The notes below the pieces were generated by a model. It was given only the letters and a program-made list of their open reading frames with translations. It did not search any database and was not told the origin of the DNA. From the NCBI GenBank assembly GCA_905221605.1, contig CAJNDS010002226.1, forward strand, positions 392,501 through 456,500: 64,000 nucleotides of DNA, in the 5' to 3' direction. This document shows positions 9,570 through 20,901 of the stretch, one piece after another. Every line of letters begins with the position of its first letter. Within the stretch, counting starts at the first letter, position 1. Position numbers and translations under genes: made by a program. Origin of the DNA: Symbiodinium natans. Lineage: Eukaryota; Sar; Dinophyceae; Suessiales; Symbiodiniaceae.

Positions 9570-10110
9570 CACCGCATCGTCCGTGGGCAAGGCGTGGAAG
9601 CCCTCCAAGATGATCTGCAACTGCTGGCGAGTGGACCGGAAGTTGCGCGTCTGGCAGGCAACGTCCCGGGCGCGCACGATGGGCCTGCTGAGGAATTTTG
9701 CCGAGGGCATGGGATTCGATCCGCTCAACGTGGTGAAGGAGGCTTCCAGAGTGATTCCCCGCGCACGCAGACTACACTGCAACACAAGGGGTGTTGCGGG
9801 CACCTTTCGGATCACCAAGATCTGCGACACCGGTCTACTCGTCGTCGTTCAGGTACTGGAACGCTGTCGGGGGTCCCAGCCTCGCGTTGAAAAGGCTGCC
9901 TCGTCCACTTCGAAGCCGTTGCCGACGTGAACGGGGCGCCGCGCTTCGGCTGCAACGCTGCCAGCCACGACCCTGGCCAGCTGCGCCATGTGCTCCCGCC
10001 GCAAGCCCCCGGCCCAGCGAACGATAGTACTCGAAGACCTCCTTGCTGCGCTCGTTGAAGAACATGGTCGAACAGTGGCAGTTTAGCTCGGAGGGGGGGG
10101 ACCTCGAGGC
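9570..10110 (-). CDS. Candidate exons with an apparent frameshift
   Basis: Minus-strand frame 1 reads TMFFNERSKEVFEYYRSLGR, then frame 2 continues REHMAQLARVVAGSVAAEAR, then RPVHVGNGFEVDEAAFSTR. The switch falls at a run of five C (10006-10010, plus strand). A third stretch, about 9585-9805, follows an acceptor TTGTGTTGCAG and reads RGITLEASFTTLSGSNPMP, later RNFRSTRQQLQIILEGFHAL. I do not recognise the family. Either the homopolymer is a sequencing error, the gene is broken, or an unseen intron spans the point. Confidence 0.42.
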
Positions 10111-10324
10111 CGGGAGCGCTGCGATCAACGCGATTGTCCGATATCGTGACCGGAGCATGACCTGTCACATCCATCTTTTTACGCTAACTCGTGGTATGCA
10201 CCTCGCTGCCTATAAGCTTTTAGCACGACTTGGGACCACTCTGGCGCTAGGCTGCCGTCTCTCATTTTTTACTTCCCTTCGATGATCTGCCTTCCACTTC
10301 TCATGTACAGTATGCCGCGTGCTC

Positions 10325-10515
10325 TTTGGCACCAAAGGAGGTGAAGCCTGGAGCTCTTGGGGGGCGCCTAATGGAGGTGAAGAGGGAGCTTTTGGGTACT
10401 GAAGGAGGTGAAGGCTGGAGCTGTCGGGGGGCCCTAAAAGGAGGTGAAGCCTGGAGCTCTCGGGACTTTAACGGAGGTGAAGCCTGGGCAATTCGGGGGC
10501 CCTAAAGGAGGTGTC
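10325..10515. repeat. AAAGGAGGTGAAGCCTGGAG minisatellite
   Basis: Five imperfect copies of a 35-40-bp unit (GGAGGTGAAGCCTGGAGCTC then TCGGGGGGCCCTAAA). A second minisatellite of four ~35-bp units (AAGGTGAAAGGACTC...) is at 11030-11135, and a G-rich CTGTTTTGGGGCCTC repeat fills 11155-11420. Confidence 0.85.
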
Positions 10516-10663
10516 TGAGAACGTGCTGCTTTCAAAGATTTCGGTGAAGCGATTGTTGGCTTGCAGTCGTCCGCCGTGGCGGTGTGCTGGAACGAAAGGA
10601 CCCAGCTGGTTCTTCTTTTGCTTCACCTGACTAGAGCATTTGATTGTCTTGCGCACGTGCTCG

Positions 10664-11000
10664 TTACGAAAAGCAGTGCCTTTTCGTCAGCAGGTTGCGC
10701 GGTAACGGCACTTGTTCGGCGTGAGGCGCTTTGCCGATCTTGACCTTTCGGATGTTACTTGTTGAGAGTGAGATTCGGCGCTGCATCTTGCCTGCTTGGA
10801 GAGCGCATTCTGCAGTTGTTCTGCAACGTCCGCTTGAAGAGGTGGAACCTGGAGTCTTTTCAAGGAACATGCGATTGAACATTTGTTCTTGGACATCTGA
10901 GGTGTCGACCCGAATGAAAGTAAGGACTTCTCTCATCAGCTGTTTGAGACTTTTCTGAGGTTTGTCTTCGGTGAACGCCTGGGGGTGGGTGGGGGCGGGG
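10664..11000 (-). CDS. Candidate exon between the Cys-rich start and GT31
   Basis: Minus-strand frame encoding TEDKPQKSLKQLMREVLTFI, then RVDTSDVQEQMFNRMFLEKT, then a Ser/Thr/Arg-rich stretch to a stop at 10664. The first half is clearly protein-like. Two other frames are partly open after about 10880. A second candidate, about 10500-10640, encodes KKNQLGPFVPAHRHGG then RLQANNRFTEIFESS. Confidence 0.48.
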
Positions 11001-11654
11001 GGGGTGGTGGGTGGGGGGGGGGACCAAGTAAGGTGAAAGGAATCTATGCTGACCCAATCAAGGTGAAAGGACTCTACGCCCACCAAGTAAGGTGAAAGGA
11101 CTCGACCCCCGACCCAATCAAGGTGAAAGTCTTGGGGGAGTGGGAGGGGAGGGGGTCGGGGGGGGCCTTGTTTTGGGGCCTCCTGTTTTGGGGCCTCTGG
11201 GAGGGGGCCCTGTTTTGGGGGTTTCGCGGTGCCCCTTCTTCCGGGGCCTTGTGTTTTGCCTCCCCGGCCCTGTTCAGGGGCCCTGTTTTGGGGCCTCCCG
11301 GGCCCTGTTTTGGGTTCTGTTTTGAAGTTTTCGGGGCTCGTTTTGAGGTCTCATGGTCTCCTGTTTTGGGGCCTCTCTTGTTTGGGGTCTCTGAGGGCCT
11401 CGGGGCCTGGGCCCTGTCGGGGCTTTTTGGAGCTTCCCGGGCCTGGATCTGGGAAGTGTCTGAGGGTCTGCTGGAGTGAACTGAATATTCGGCTTGCCAA
11501 AAGCGATTTGAATTGATTTACTTAAATTCGGCTTGTCAGCTGTTGGGGATCTGGGCGGGATCTGGGGTGTGTCTGGGGGTCTGCGGGGGTTTTGAATTGA
11601 AGTGAATTGGATATTCGACTTGCAAAAAGCGAAATGAACTAATTTACTTAAACT

Positions 11655-11745
11655 CGGCTTGTCAGCTGTTTAGACAAATAACGTGGGAAATTCAGAATGA
11701 TACCACATACAATTTCTATTTATTTTTGTCTTGAGGGTTTAGGGT
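11655..11745. repeat. Dispersed repeat ending in TTTAGGG, copy 1
   Basis: CTCGGCTTGTCAGCTGTTTA followed by about 70 bp, ending TTGTCTTGAGGGTTTAGGG. It agrees at roughly four of five positions with 29975-30070 (CTCGGCCTGTCAGCTGTTTG...). Part of its first half is also duplicated locally (11466-11545 versus 11583-11665). Confidence 0.6.
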
Positions 11746-13170
11746 TTAGGGTTGAGGGTTTAGGGTTTAGGGTTTAGGGTTTAGGGTTTAGGGTTCAGGG
11801 TTTAGGGTTTAGGGTTTTAGGGTTTTAGAATTTAGGGTTTCGGGCTTAGGGCTGCTGGTTTGCGATTTGACCCTTCGTGCCCACTTAAGACAAAAAAGCG
11901 AAACGATAGAGGCTTTCCAGCGAAGAAGCTGAGATGTAGTCCTTCCACCACCTCCGCTGCAGGCTGCAAAGCACGACAAAATGCAACTTCTCCAATTGTG
12001 AGCACATGCTCTGGTTCTTGGCATTGTCCAAGGCCGTGGCAAAGATCTCGTCACTACACTCAGGTGGATGATATCGCCACTGCCAGAGGTCGACATCAGC
12101 CTTCTCGATCGACGTGCGCGGCAGCTGCTTTAGGAACGCTGCAACCTCTTGTAAGTACAGCGACGTGCAGTTGCAACCTGCCAGGACAGGGCCGGAGGCA
12201 GTGCAGCACCGAGAGAAGGTGAACACCTCATCGAAGCAGCTGTGTGTGTCATCAGCCATGGGGCAGCACCGCCCAGCGTGGATCTCCTCCCAGCACCCAT
12301 CTTCTTGCGCGGCTGTAAGGGGGAAGATGGCCAGCAAGAATCGATGCAGCATCGCGCTCGCAGTAAAGCGGCATCGGGCGGAGGAGGGTGTACCCTGTTG
12401 CCTAAACCACAAAGACCTTCAACTTTAGGAAGCTTGCGAACGAACTCTATAGAAAAATGCCCTCAAGCCCTCAACCCTAACTGAGCCTAAGCCCCAGGAA
12501 TCCGAAACCCTAAACGTGCAGTTTAGAGCATATAGGGGTTAGGGTTTAGGGTTTAGGGTTTAGAGTTTAGGGTTTAGGGTTGAGGGTTTAGGGTTGAGGG
12601 TTTAGGGTTTAGGGTTTAGGGTTAGGGCTTATGAGCCGGAGCCTTCGAGCAGAACAAGCACTCTCCATGGCCTGGCAGCCCTTGTAGGGCCTTCGGGACT
12701 TGGACCCCCAACCCCCAAAACCTTAAACCCCAAGCCCCTCCCAAAACCCCAGCCCAAAAAACAAAAAACGCACAAAGGAGAACATGCACACACCCAAAAA
12801 AAGAAAAAGACCCAACACCACATGAAAAAACCCGAAACAAAAACAAAACCCGAAAACCCGCAAACCCCCCCCCCCAAGTGCAGCATCCCCCCCCCCCCAC
12901 CCCCCAAACCCTAAACCCTAAACCCCAAACCCTAAACCCTAAAGCCCTAAAGCCCTAAACCCCTAAACCCACCGAAAGCGAGAGCAAAAGCAAAGCAATC
13001 ATGATGGGCGCCTGAGGTGCCACCGTCTCGAGGCCCAACTTTCCTTGAGCGTCTTGGCGCTTAGGGTTTAGGGCTGAGGGCTTAGGGTTTAGGGTTTAGG
13101 GCTTAGGGTTTAGGGTTTAGGGTTTAGGGTTTAGGGTTTAGGGTTTAGGGTTTAGGGTGTAGGGTGTAGG
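11736..13170. repeat. Telomere-like arrays flanking the Cys-rich exon
   Basis: TTTAGGG at 11736-11850 and 12535-12630, CCCTAAA at 12905-12970, TTTAGGG at 13060-13170. The exon at 11885-12352 lies between the first two. Confidence 0.93.
11885..12352 (-). CDS. Secreted or lumenal Cys-rich protein start
   Basis: From an ATG at 12352 the frame encodes a signal peptide (MLHRFLLAIFPLTAAQEDG), then a Cys-rich segment with CWEEIHAGRCC and CFDEVFTFSRCC, then LAGCNCTSLYLQE and a helical segment. The paired CF/W...CC pattern is, from general recollection, common in secreted dinoflagellate proteins attached to sugar-active domains. A donor GTGGTG near 11945 would end the exon; otherwise the frame runs to a stop at 11885. 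It points toward the GT31 gene on the same strand and may be the 5' end of the same transcript, with exons at 10.7-11.0, 10.5-10.65, 9.6-10.1 and 8.8-8.95 kb between. That linkage is inference. Confidence 0.6.
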   Translation of the reverse strand: MLHRFLLAIFPLTAAQEDGCWEEIHAGRCCPMADDTHSCFDEVFTFSRCCTASGPVLAGCNCTSLYLQEVAAFLKQLPRTSIEKADVDLWQWRYHPPECSDEIFATALDNAKNQSMCSQLEKLHFVVLCSLQRRWWKDYISASSLESLYRFAFLS

Positions 13171-13309
13171 GGCTTACGGGTAGAGGCTGAAGTCTTTGGA
13201 TTGTTTGGATTTAGGGTCTTTATTGGGATCCCGGGGTCGGGCGCTGGATGCAGAGGTTTCGAGCCTCGGGTCCGCAGTTCCGTGGCTTTGGGGGGTTTCA
13301 GGGCATTGA

Positions 13310-15080
13310 CGGTTTAGGGTTTAGGGTTTAAGGGTTTAGGGTTTAGGGTTTAGGGTTTAGGGTTTAGGGTTTAGGGTTTAGGGTTTAGGGTTTAGGGTTT
13401 AGGGTTTAGGGTTTAGGGTTTACGGACTTCAGGTAACTTCTGAGTGTTGGGTTCACCTTGTTGGGGGTATCCCAGTGCTGGGACTCTCAACCTCAAGGAC
13501 CCACCCACTCCCCCCGAAAAAAAAAAACGCTCGCACAGCTTGGGAGTGGAATCGAGCTCCCAATTCGTACAAGGTAACATAAGCCTAGCAGGATACAGCA
13601 GAGGTAGAGGAGCACGCCTTAGGTCTCCAAACCCCGAATCCTAATCCCTATACTACAGACACCCTCTCAAACCCTGAGCCCTAAACCGGCCAACGGCCCT
13701 AAATCCTACAGCCCTAATCCTGAGCCCTCTATGGCTGGAGAAACCTGTAGCCTGCCCTAAGGTCTCTACCTTGAACCCTAAACCCTCAACTACCAATTGT
13801 TTAAGAACCCGGAAAAATACAAAAACTAAAAAACATATTCTTCCTCATTCAAGGCAATATAGGGATGACGATTAATGATATTCTTCCTTATTCAAGGCAA
13901 TATAGGGACTTTAATTTCTTTTGGGGTTCTTAAGCAAATAGCAGTCAACCCTGCAACCTTCGAGACCTCCCATCTGCCAAGCGTCGTTTCACAGAGGCGA
14001 TGGCATCGGTGTGATGACACTCGGCATGCCGCTTCCTTGGTTGGGGACGGGTGGGTTTAGAGTTCAGGGTTCAGGGTTTAGGGTTCAGGGTTTAGGGTTT
14101 AGGGTGTAGGGTGTAGGGTTTAGGGTTTAGGGTTTAGGGTTTAGGGTTTAGGCTTTAGGCTTTAGGGTGTAGGGTGTAGGGTTTGGGGTTTAGGGTTTAG
14201 GGCATGCAGGGCGTGTGTTGTGGTGAGCGCCAAAGTTCGCCCTCCCTCCCAACCCGTAGCAGCACCTGCAGCTCGCTTTACTTTGGGGTTTAGGGTCTGG
14301 TAGGGGTTTCGGGTTAGGTAAACCCTAAACCCTAAACCCTAAACCCTAGGTTCAGACTTGAGGGTTCAAACTTTTGGGCCTTATGGTTGCCCTCGGTGAG
14401 GGGAGAGGGGGAAGGAGGGAGCTGTCCTAAAGTAACATGGCGGGGGGAAGTGGGCTGCTACTTCGGGCCAAGCCTCGAAGCCTCTTTCCCGTGGAAGCTT
14501 CTATTTTTAGTCAGGCCTCTTTAAGCCTCTTTAAGCTTCTAAGCCTATATCTCGGGGAAGCTTCTATTTTTGTGGACTGGCTTCAAGCCTCTTTAAGCCT
14601 CTGAGCCTCTATGCGTCGGACCTTTGGCTGACAAGTAACTTTTGCACTCTGAGACATAAAAGGATCCCAACAAAGGAATCCTGATTCAGAACAATGCCCC
14701 CACTGTGCCCACAAGTGCCCCCTGAAGTGCGAGAGGCCGAGACTGCCGGTCGAGGTTGGCCTTCGACAAGAGCTGGAAGCTTTCTGGGCTTTTAGTTTGT
14801 TTACGGGAGTTCTAGGTGTTTTTCAAAGTTTGAGTTTTTCGGAGGTTTTTGGTGGATTTTTAGGGCTTTTGAGTTTTTAGTTGTTGAGGGTTTTGTAGGG
14901 TTTGTTGGGTTTCTAGGGTTTCTATGGCTTTAGCGTTTTTAGAACGTTTAGGGTTTTTAGGAATTCTAGAAGTCAAAAACATCAAAGCCCGGAGTACCCT
15001 GGAGCCCTACAGCCTACACCCTGAAGCCAAATTCACTTCTTTTCACGTGTCGGGGAAGAGGGCGTGGTCTTCCATGTTTG
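13310..15080. repeat. Telomere-like arrays and low-information sequence
   Basis: TTTAGGG at 13312-13420 (about 15 units), 14056-14215 (mixed with GTAGGG and TTCAGGG), CCCTAAA at 14320-14348. Also a 31-bp direct repeat (13835-13865 and 13878-13908, one mismatch) and a tandem duplication of about 85 bp (AAGCCTCTTT...CTTCTATTTTT) at 14475-14615. No gene recognised. Confidence 0.85.
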
Positions 15081-15088
15081 CCACTTAC

Positions 15089-15132
15089 CTTGTCCAGGTG
15101 ATCCCCCTGTTCTAGAATCAGCCAGGAGCCTT
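15089..15132 (-). CDS. Candidate 44-nt exon with consensus GTAAGT donor
   Basis: Minus-strand exon bounded by GCTTGTAG and a full consensus donor GTAAGT, encoding EGSWLILEQGDHLDK. Its size matches the small exons of the WbsX gene. No family can be assigned from 14 residues. Confidence 0.45.
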
Positions 15133-15784
15133 CTACAAGCGGCCAAGAGCCTCCCCATCGTTTGGGGCTTTCTTGAGGCCGTAGGCCCTAAGATGGCTCC
15201 AGGTTGCATGGGCTTTAGGGCTTATTTGAGTGCATTGGTTTTAGCTTGCCTAAGCCTGATTTAATCCCTTAATCACAAAATCCCTTAACCCTATGCTTTC
15301 ATTGAGGCTCATCCAGTGGTTAGAATTTTTGAGTTTCGGGGTTCAGGTGGGGGGTAAAGCGCCAACTCCCTCAAACAACAACTCTGGGCCTGCCAGAGCA
15401 CGTCGTCTTGGTCGTGAGGCTCCACCGCTGCTGGACGGACGAAACCTTCCATAGACCCTGAATCCCGAATTCCTGCACGCCTAAAATCTTAAGCTTCGGC
15501 TGGAGGCGCAGGCTTTGTCCTTAAACCCTTAAACCCTTAGACCCTTCAGTACTTGCAAGCACCTTCAACCCTACACCCTAACCCCTAAACCCTGAACCCT
15601 AACCCTAACCCCTAACCTCGTCTAAACCCTAAACCCTAAACCCTAGCCCACAAAACCTTAATCCCTAAACCCGAAGCCCTAAACGGCTTTTGAGCTCCAG
15701 GCTGTCGGGCCTGGAAGGGAGCGCTCCAACTGCGAGAACGTGGTCCTTCGCAACCTGGGCTTCCGAGATGGCAGGGTTTGGGGG

Positions 15785-15912
15785 TTTCGGGTTTAGGGTT
15801 TAGGGTTTAGGCTTTAGGTTTAAGGTTTAGGGTTTAGGGTTTAGGGTTTAGGGTTTAGGGTTTAGGGTTTAGGGTTTAGGGTTTAGGGTTCTGCAGTTTG
15901 GGGTTTAGGGTC
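15785..15912. repeat. TTTAGGG array
   Basis: About 13 units with a few variants. Followed at 16070-16165 by an ATACAT microsatellite and a C run at 16170-16184. Confidence 0.95.
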
Positions 15913-16078
15913 GTGGATTCAAGCTTGAGTGAACAAACTCCGAAGCCTGCCCCGAACAAGAAGGCTTGAGAAGCAGGAGGTTGCCAGCGGAGAAACCTCG
16001 TGATTCCGAGCAGGCAACTGATGGTCAGAAGTTTCAAAGAGCGTCTTGCTAAGGCACCGTAAAGCCCTACATATACAC

Positions 16079-16118
<40 letters not shown>

Positions 16119-16735
16119 TTATACAGATACACATACACATACACATACATATACATGTATTACATATCCCCCCCCCCCCCCCCCAGCAAGGATCCCTCCT
16201 CTGGACCCTGCGGTCCCTGAAGTCTGCATCGCAACATATCGGAACCTTAAGCTAGAAGACTGAGTGTAGGGCTGAGGCGTACTCGGAGTTTAGGGCTTCG
16301 AGGTTTAAGATTTTGAGGTTTGAGGTTTAGGGTTTAGGGTTTAGGGTTTAGGGTTGATTTAGGGTTTAGGGTTTGGGGTGTAGGGTTTAGCGTTTAGGGT
16401 TTAGCGCAAGCCGCACACGTGTGGCGAGCCAGTCCCAGCTGTTCGCGTGGCGGCCTCGGAGAAAAAAGGGCTCGGGACCCATGATGTTGAGGCTCCTAAG
16501 GCCGGTTTTCTGCTTGTGCTCAACCCTAAAAACCCTAACCCTAAACCCGATACCCTAAACCCTAAACCCTGAACCCTGAACCCTCAACCCTCAACCCCGC
16601 ACCTGAAACGAAAAATGGGGCTCAGGGTTTATGCTTTGGGTCGAACATCTCCCCCTCCTTAGCGAGAAGCAAGCCCAAGCATGGGTTGAGGGTCAGCCGC
16701 AGCGGGTACCGGCAAGGAGTGTGGCAATTTGGGTT

Positions 16736-17410
16736 GAAACAGCTCAAGCTTTACAATAACAAAATAGCAGAGTAGCAGAATCATATAATCAGACAACAGA
16801 AGAAAAAAAGTAACATATTCAGACCATAAGATGACAATAGCACTACAGTAAGTTTAACAATGCAAGCAAATACAGCCTTGCTTAATATAGAACATGTTGG
16901 AATGATGTGGTAGTAGCATAATAATCGAAACATTATCATATAATAACAAAATCATCTAATAAGCTAATAATCTAAAAACATGTTGATATATTATTGTCGT
17001 AATACGGGATGGATAAAAAAATATACTATTACTAATATAACAACCTAATAGTAAAATCATACAAATTACTAATTTGAAAAGAATCAAATAGTATATTAAT
17101 ACAGCAATAGACTCATGTAAGCATGTACTAATATAACAATATGTTTATAAACATGTGATTTTCAGACTTTCTAATGCAGTGATATAGTCGAATAGATATA
17201 GTAGAATAATGACTTATAACGAAAACAATCAAATAATGTAAGAATAATACAATATTCTAACAGCTCAATAGTAGTGATATAAAAACCGTTTCATATCATA
17301 ATGGAATAATCTAGAAGAATCAAATAATCGACAAGTCGAATAAGCGAATAAGAGAGTACTAAAAGATCAAAATAGGAAAAAACAAAATATTAAAAAACAA
17401 AACAAAAACA
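16736..17410. other. AT-rich island
   Basis: About 675 bp of A-rich, strongly AT-biased DNA (AATAATC, ATAATAAC, AATCATATAAT motifs) in an otherwise balanced region. No open frame of note and no telomere units. An 8-bp string GGGTTGAA occurs just before (16731) and just after (17438) it. Origin unknown. Confidence 0.7.
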
Positions 17411-17499
17411 TAGTAAAATCATCGGATTCACGGCTATGGGTTGAAGGGATGCACCGTGCTGAGTCTGAGGGCTTAAGGGCTTCAAGATTCTAGGGGTCT

Positions 17500-18610
17500 G
17501 GGTTTCGGGTTTAGGGTTTAGGGTTTCGGGTTTAGGGTTTAGGGTTTAGGGTTTAGGATTTAGGGTTTAGCTTGCAGGAGAAGGTTTAGGCTGGAGACCA
17601 CGGTTACGGTCGCCTCAACGCACTTTCCAACATGCACCTATGATTGGTGAGGGCAGACGCCCCTAAACCCTAAACCCTAAACCCTAAGCCCTAAACCCTA
17701 AACCCTAAACCCTCTCTTGGTGCAGGCTTGAGTTCAGGATTGAGGTTAAGGCTTCGGTCTGCGCGTTTAGGGTAGGTTCTTCTTGGCTTCTATGGCTGCA
17801 GGGTCGAGGGTCTAGGGCCGGGGCCTGCCTGTGCGCAGAGGGCTCAGGGTTGCGGGGTCTAAACCCTGAACCCTACGCCTACATCCGCTAACTCCCTAAC
17901 CCTAAACCCTACACCCCAAACCCCAAACCCAAACCCTAAACCCTAAGGGCCTAAAGCCCTAGCTGCTTGGATTCCTGAGTCGGGACGCCCCAGCGCAGGC
18001 GCAAGACTCCTGTTCAGGCAGTGGGGTTGAGGGTCTGGGGTTTGGGGTTTGGGGCTTAGGGTTTAGGGTTTGGGGTTTGGGGTTACGGCTTAGGGTTTAG
18101 GCTTGACGGTTTTTAGGGTTTAGGAGCTCGGGCCTACTTAAAGTTTTCAGTACCTCAATTCCCCCACAGCCATTGTGGCAACACTATGGCGCTTCCCACG
18201 AACCTTCAAGCTCCAAACCATGCAATCCCCAAAGCGCGCACGCGAAAGTAGCTCCTGTGCTTTGCAGGTAGCGGTAGCGTATCTGCGGCGGGGCCATCAG
18301 CAGCAGACCATCCTCCCATGATTTAGGGTTTAGGGTCTAGGGTTTAGGGTTTAAGGTTTAGGGTTTAGGGTTTAGGGTTTAGGGTCTAGGGTCTGCCCAT
18401 CGCATGGCGCTGCCGTCTACACCTCCACCGATTTCTTGAGGATGTCTTTACTGGGCTGGCGGCTCCAGTTGATGGCATCTGCAAGAAACTGTCCAAAGTG
18501 TAGGGTTTAGGGTTTAGGGTTTAGGGTTTAGGGTTTAGGGTTTAGGGTTTAGGGTTTAGGGTTTAGGGTTTAGGGTTTAGGGTTTAGGGTTTAGGGTTTA
18601 GGGTTTAAGA
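17500..18610. repeat. Series of telomere-like arrays
   Basis: TTTAGGG at 17510-17575, CCCTAAA at 17660-17715 and 17890-17950, TTTGGGG/TTTAGGG at 18025-18120, TTTAGGG at 18325-18390 and 18500-18607 (about 15 perfect units). Between them only short islands, two of which are candidate exons. Confidence 0.92.
18243..18500 (-). CDS. Two candidate exons of unknown function
   Basis: About 18418-18500 encodes LHFGQFLADAINWSRQ then PSKDILKKSVEV followed by a TAG, so it may be a 3' terminal exon or have a donor just before. About 18243-18322 encodes WEDGLLLMAPPQIRYRYLQ. TTTAGGG arrays lie between and to the right. No family recognised. Confidence 0.42.
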
Positions 18611-18839
18611 GCATTTAGGAGAACCCTATATGGGTATTTCCCCCACAAGAAACCCCTCATAAAACACCAGCAAAATATACCCTTTGTTTGCAAGGAACCC
18701 CCCCCCCCCGCCACAAGTGAATTTGTGCACACACCCAGGCCCCTTACAGCCCAGACACTGCTTTAGGTAGGTATGTATGCATGCATGCATGTATGTCTGT
18801 CCATCTGCATGGTGCGTGTATATATATGTATATATAGCC

Positions 18840-18912
18840 AGTCCCACTCGACGCGGCCCACGTCCAGCGCGCGCAGCACCACGCCCGCCGACGCGGTCTG
18901 CGAGGCTGAGAC
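18840..18912 (-). CDS. Candidate exon of unknown function
   Basis: Minus-strand frame encoding VSASQTASAGVVLRAL then DVGRVEWDW, ending at a TATA-rich microsatellite. An acceptor-like TTTCAG precedes it. A related island at 19765-19860 encodes KEVRHAAKDHLPKNRAK then RYQRGASNSWAAR. No family recognised. Confidence 0.36.
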
Positions 18913-18974
18913 CTGAAACCCACATTTAGGGCTTAGGTTGGTCAGCAGCGGATTCACCGTGGGCTCGGGAATAG

Positions 18975-19335
18975 CAGGTTTTCTGAAAGCAGGTTTTCTG
19001 AAAGCACCGTTGTGACGAACGTTATCATCCCACCCCGCCCGACCACTCACCCACCCATCCGCCCCCCGACCCCCCACCCCCGCGTGGTCTCCTGAACCGG
19101 GCAGTTTCCTGAGTGGTTTCCTGAGTCGCGTGAAGCCAGTTTCCTGAATCACTCGGCTTCCTGAACCGTGGTTTCCTGAATCGCGTGACACCGGCTTCCT
19201 GAATCGCGTGGTTTCCTGAATACTGTAGCGGTTTCCTGAATCGCATAAAGCCAGTTTCCTGAATCGGGTTTCTTCCTGAATCGCCGGAGTTTCCTGAATC
19301 CTGGTTTCCTGAATCGCGTCCGGCTTCTGAACCCC
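18975..19335. repeat. Degenerate TTTCCTGAATCGCG minisatellite
   Basis: About 13 copies of a 14-24-bp unit built on TTTCCTGAATCGCGTGG, plus TTTTCTGAAAGCAGG copies at the left end. Unit length varies and not by threes, so the open frames across it are probably accidental. Confidence 0.85.
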
Positions 19336-20424
19336 GCGTCGCTGGCATGGGACTTCCAACGACAGCATCCCTTGTGCCAGCCCCACCCTCTAAAGACCTG
19401 AAGCCTCCAACCCGAAAGCCATCAAACTTAACACCCTCCAGCTGAAGCCCGAAACCCTGAGACCAAAAACGACAACTCACCCTAAACTCCAAACCCTAGA
19501 CGTTAAAACCTAAAGCCCTGAACCTCAACCGTCGGGCTTGCGGTGTGTGGGGGGCTCTTTCAAGCTTGGGGTTCGGCCTGTTAAACTGTTTAGGGGATGC
19601 ATAGGATTTAGGGTTTAGGGTTTCTAGGCAGAGCTCAGGGCTTCCAGGGCTTTAGGGCTTTAGGGGTTTGGGGTTTAGGATTTAGGGTCTCGGGCTTGGC
19701 GGTCTTTTGGGTTTAGGGTTTAGGGCTTAGGGTTTACGGTTTAGGGTTTAGGGCCAAAGAAACCTAGCAGCCCAGCTGTTCGATGCCCCGCGCTGGTAGC
19801 GCTTGGCCCGGTTCTTGGGCAAGTGGTCCTTGGCGGCGTGCCGAACTTCTTTGCCCCAAACCCGAAACCCTGAGCCCAAAACTTCCTGACTGCCGTTTCG
19901 GGTTTGGGTTTCGAGTACGACTACATCCGGCTAGGGACTTCATCGCCCCCCTCCCCCCTCCCCCTCCCCCCTCCCCCACCCCCCCCCCGCCCCCCCCTCC
20001 CCCCCTCTCCCCTCCCCGCCTCAGGGTGGTTTCACAAAAGCACGGCTTCAGCCCCCCCCCCCCCCCCCCCCCCGCACCCCCCCCCAACACAAGGGCAGCT
20101 ACGAGCAGGGGTAAGGACAAACGACAGGCCCCTGAAAATCTGCTCACACACCTTCAAAAAGCTTCGGCTGCCATGGGGGTTTTCCTAGCTCGGAAACCTC
20201 ACGGATGCCTCAACCTGCAACCTGAGCCCTAAACCCAAAAACTCGAAACCCTAAGCTCTAAACCCCGAAACCCAAACCTAATCCCAAAAACCTAAACCCT
20301 AAGCCCTAAACGCTAAACCCTAAACCCTAAACCCCTCCAAACCCACGAGCAGGCAAGGGGCTCGCATCAGCAAGCAACTCCAGGCCTGTCCCAAAGCCAA
20401 AAGCGTTTCAGGGTTTTTCGGGTT

Positions 20425-20556
20425 TCGGGCTTAGGGTGTAGGGTTTAGGGTTTAGGGCTTAGGGCTTAGGGCTTAGGGCTTAGGGCTTAGGGCTTAGGGT
20501 TTAGGGTTTAGGGTTTAGGGTTTAGGGTTTAGGGTTTAGGGTTTAGGATTTAGGGT

Positions 20557-20616
<60 letters not shown>

Positions 20617-20618
20617 GG
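20425..20618. repeat. Three variant blocks in one array
   Basis: Block order: TTTAGGG, then CTTAGGG (about 7 units), then TTTAGGG (about 8), then TTGAGGG (about 9). Each block is internally uniform. Confidence 0.96.
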
Positions 20619-20901
20619 GGCTCTGGGTCGGAGGTTTCAGGCTCTTGGGTTTATGTGCCAAAATGGGGGTTTTACGTACCCTTTTTGTGGCTCCGAAAGA
20701 AGATTAGGGTGTTCTTCTGTCAAAAATATACTAGGGGTACCCCCACTTTGAAAAGTACACATATAGGGTTTAGACAGTGTCCTCAGAGAACATGGTCATT
20801 AACAACAGGATCGGCCAACCGACATGATGGTCTAACATGCAAGTAACGGCAGTACGAACACATGGCAACACCCTACACACCTTGCCGCGAAACACACAAG
20901 G

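Noticed and set aside
18975-19490. Repeat protein with RKP...DSGN units on the minus strand
   Set aside because: The units of the TTTCCTGAATC minisatellite do not change length in threes, and two frames are equally open.
19904-20188. Pro-rich protein ORF
   Set aside because: Caused by C/T homopolymer-like tracts at 19945-20085; no conserved flanks.
20655-20670. Second spliced-leader relic (GCCAAAATGG)
   Set aside because: Only 10 consecutive bases agree and the flanks do not; it fits chance or an inverted-repeat element.
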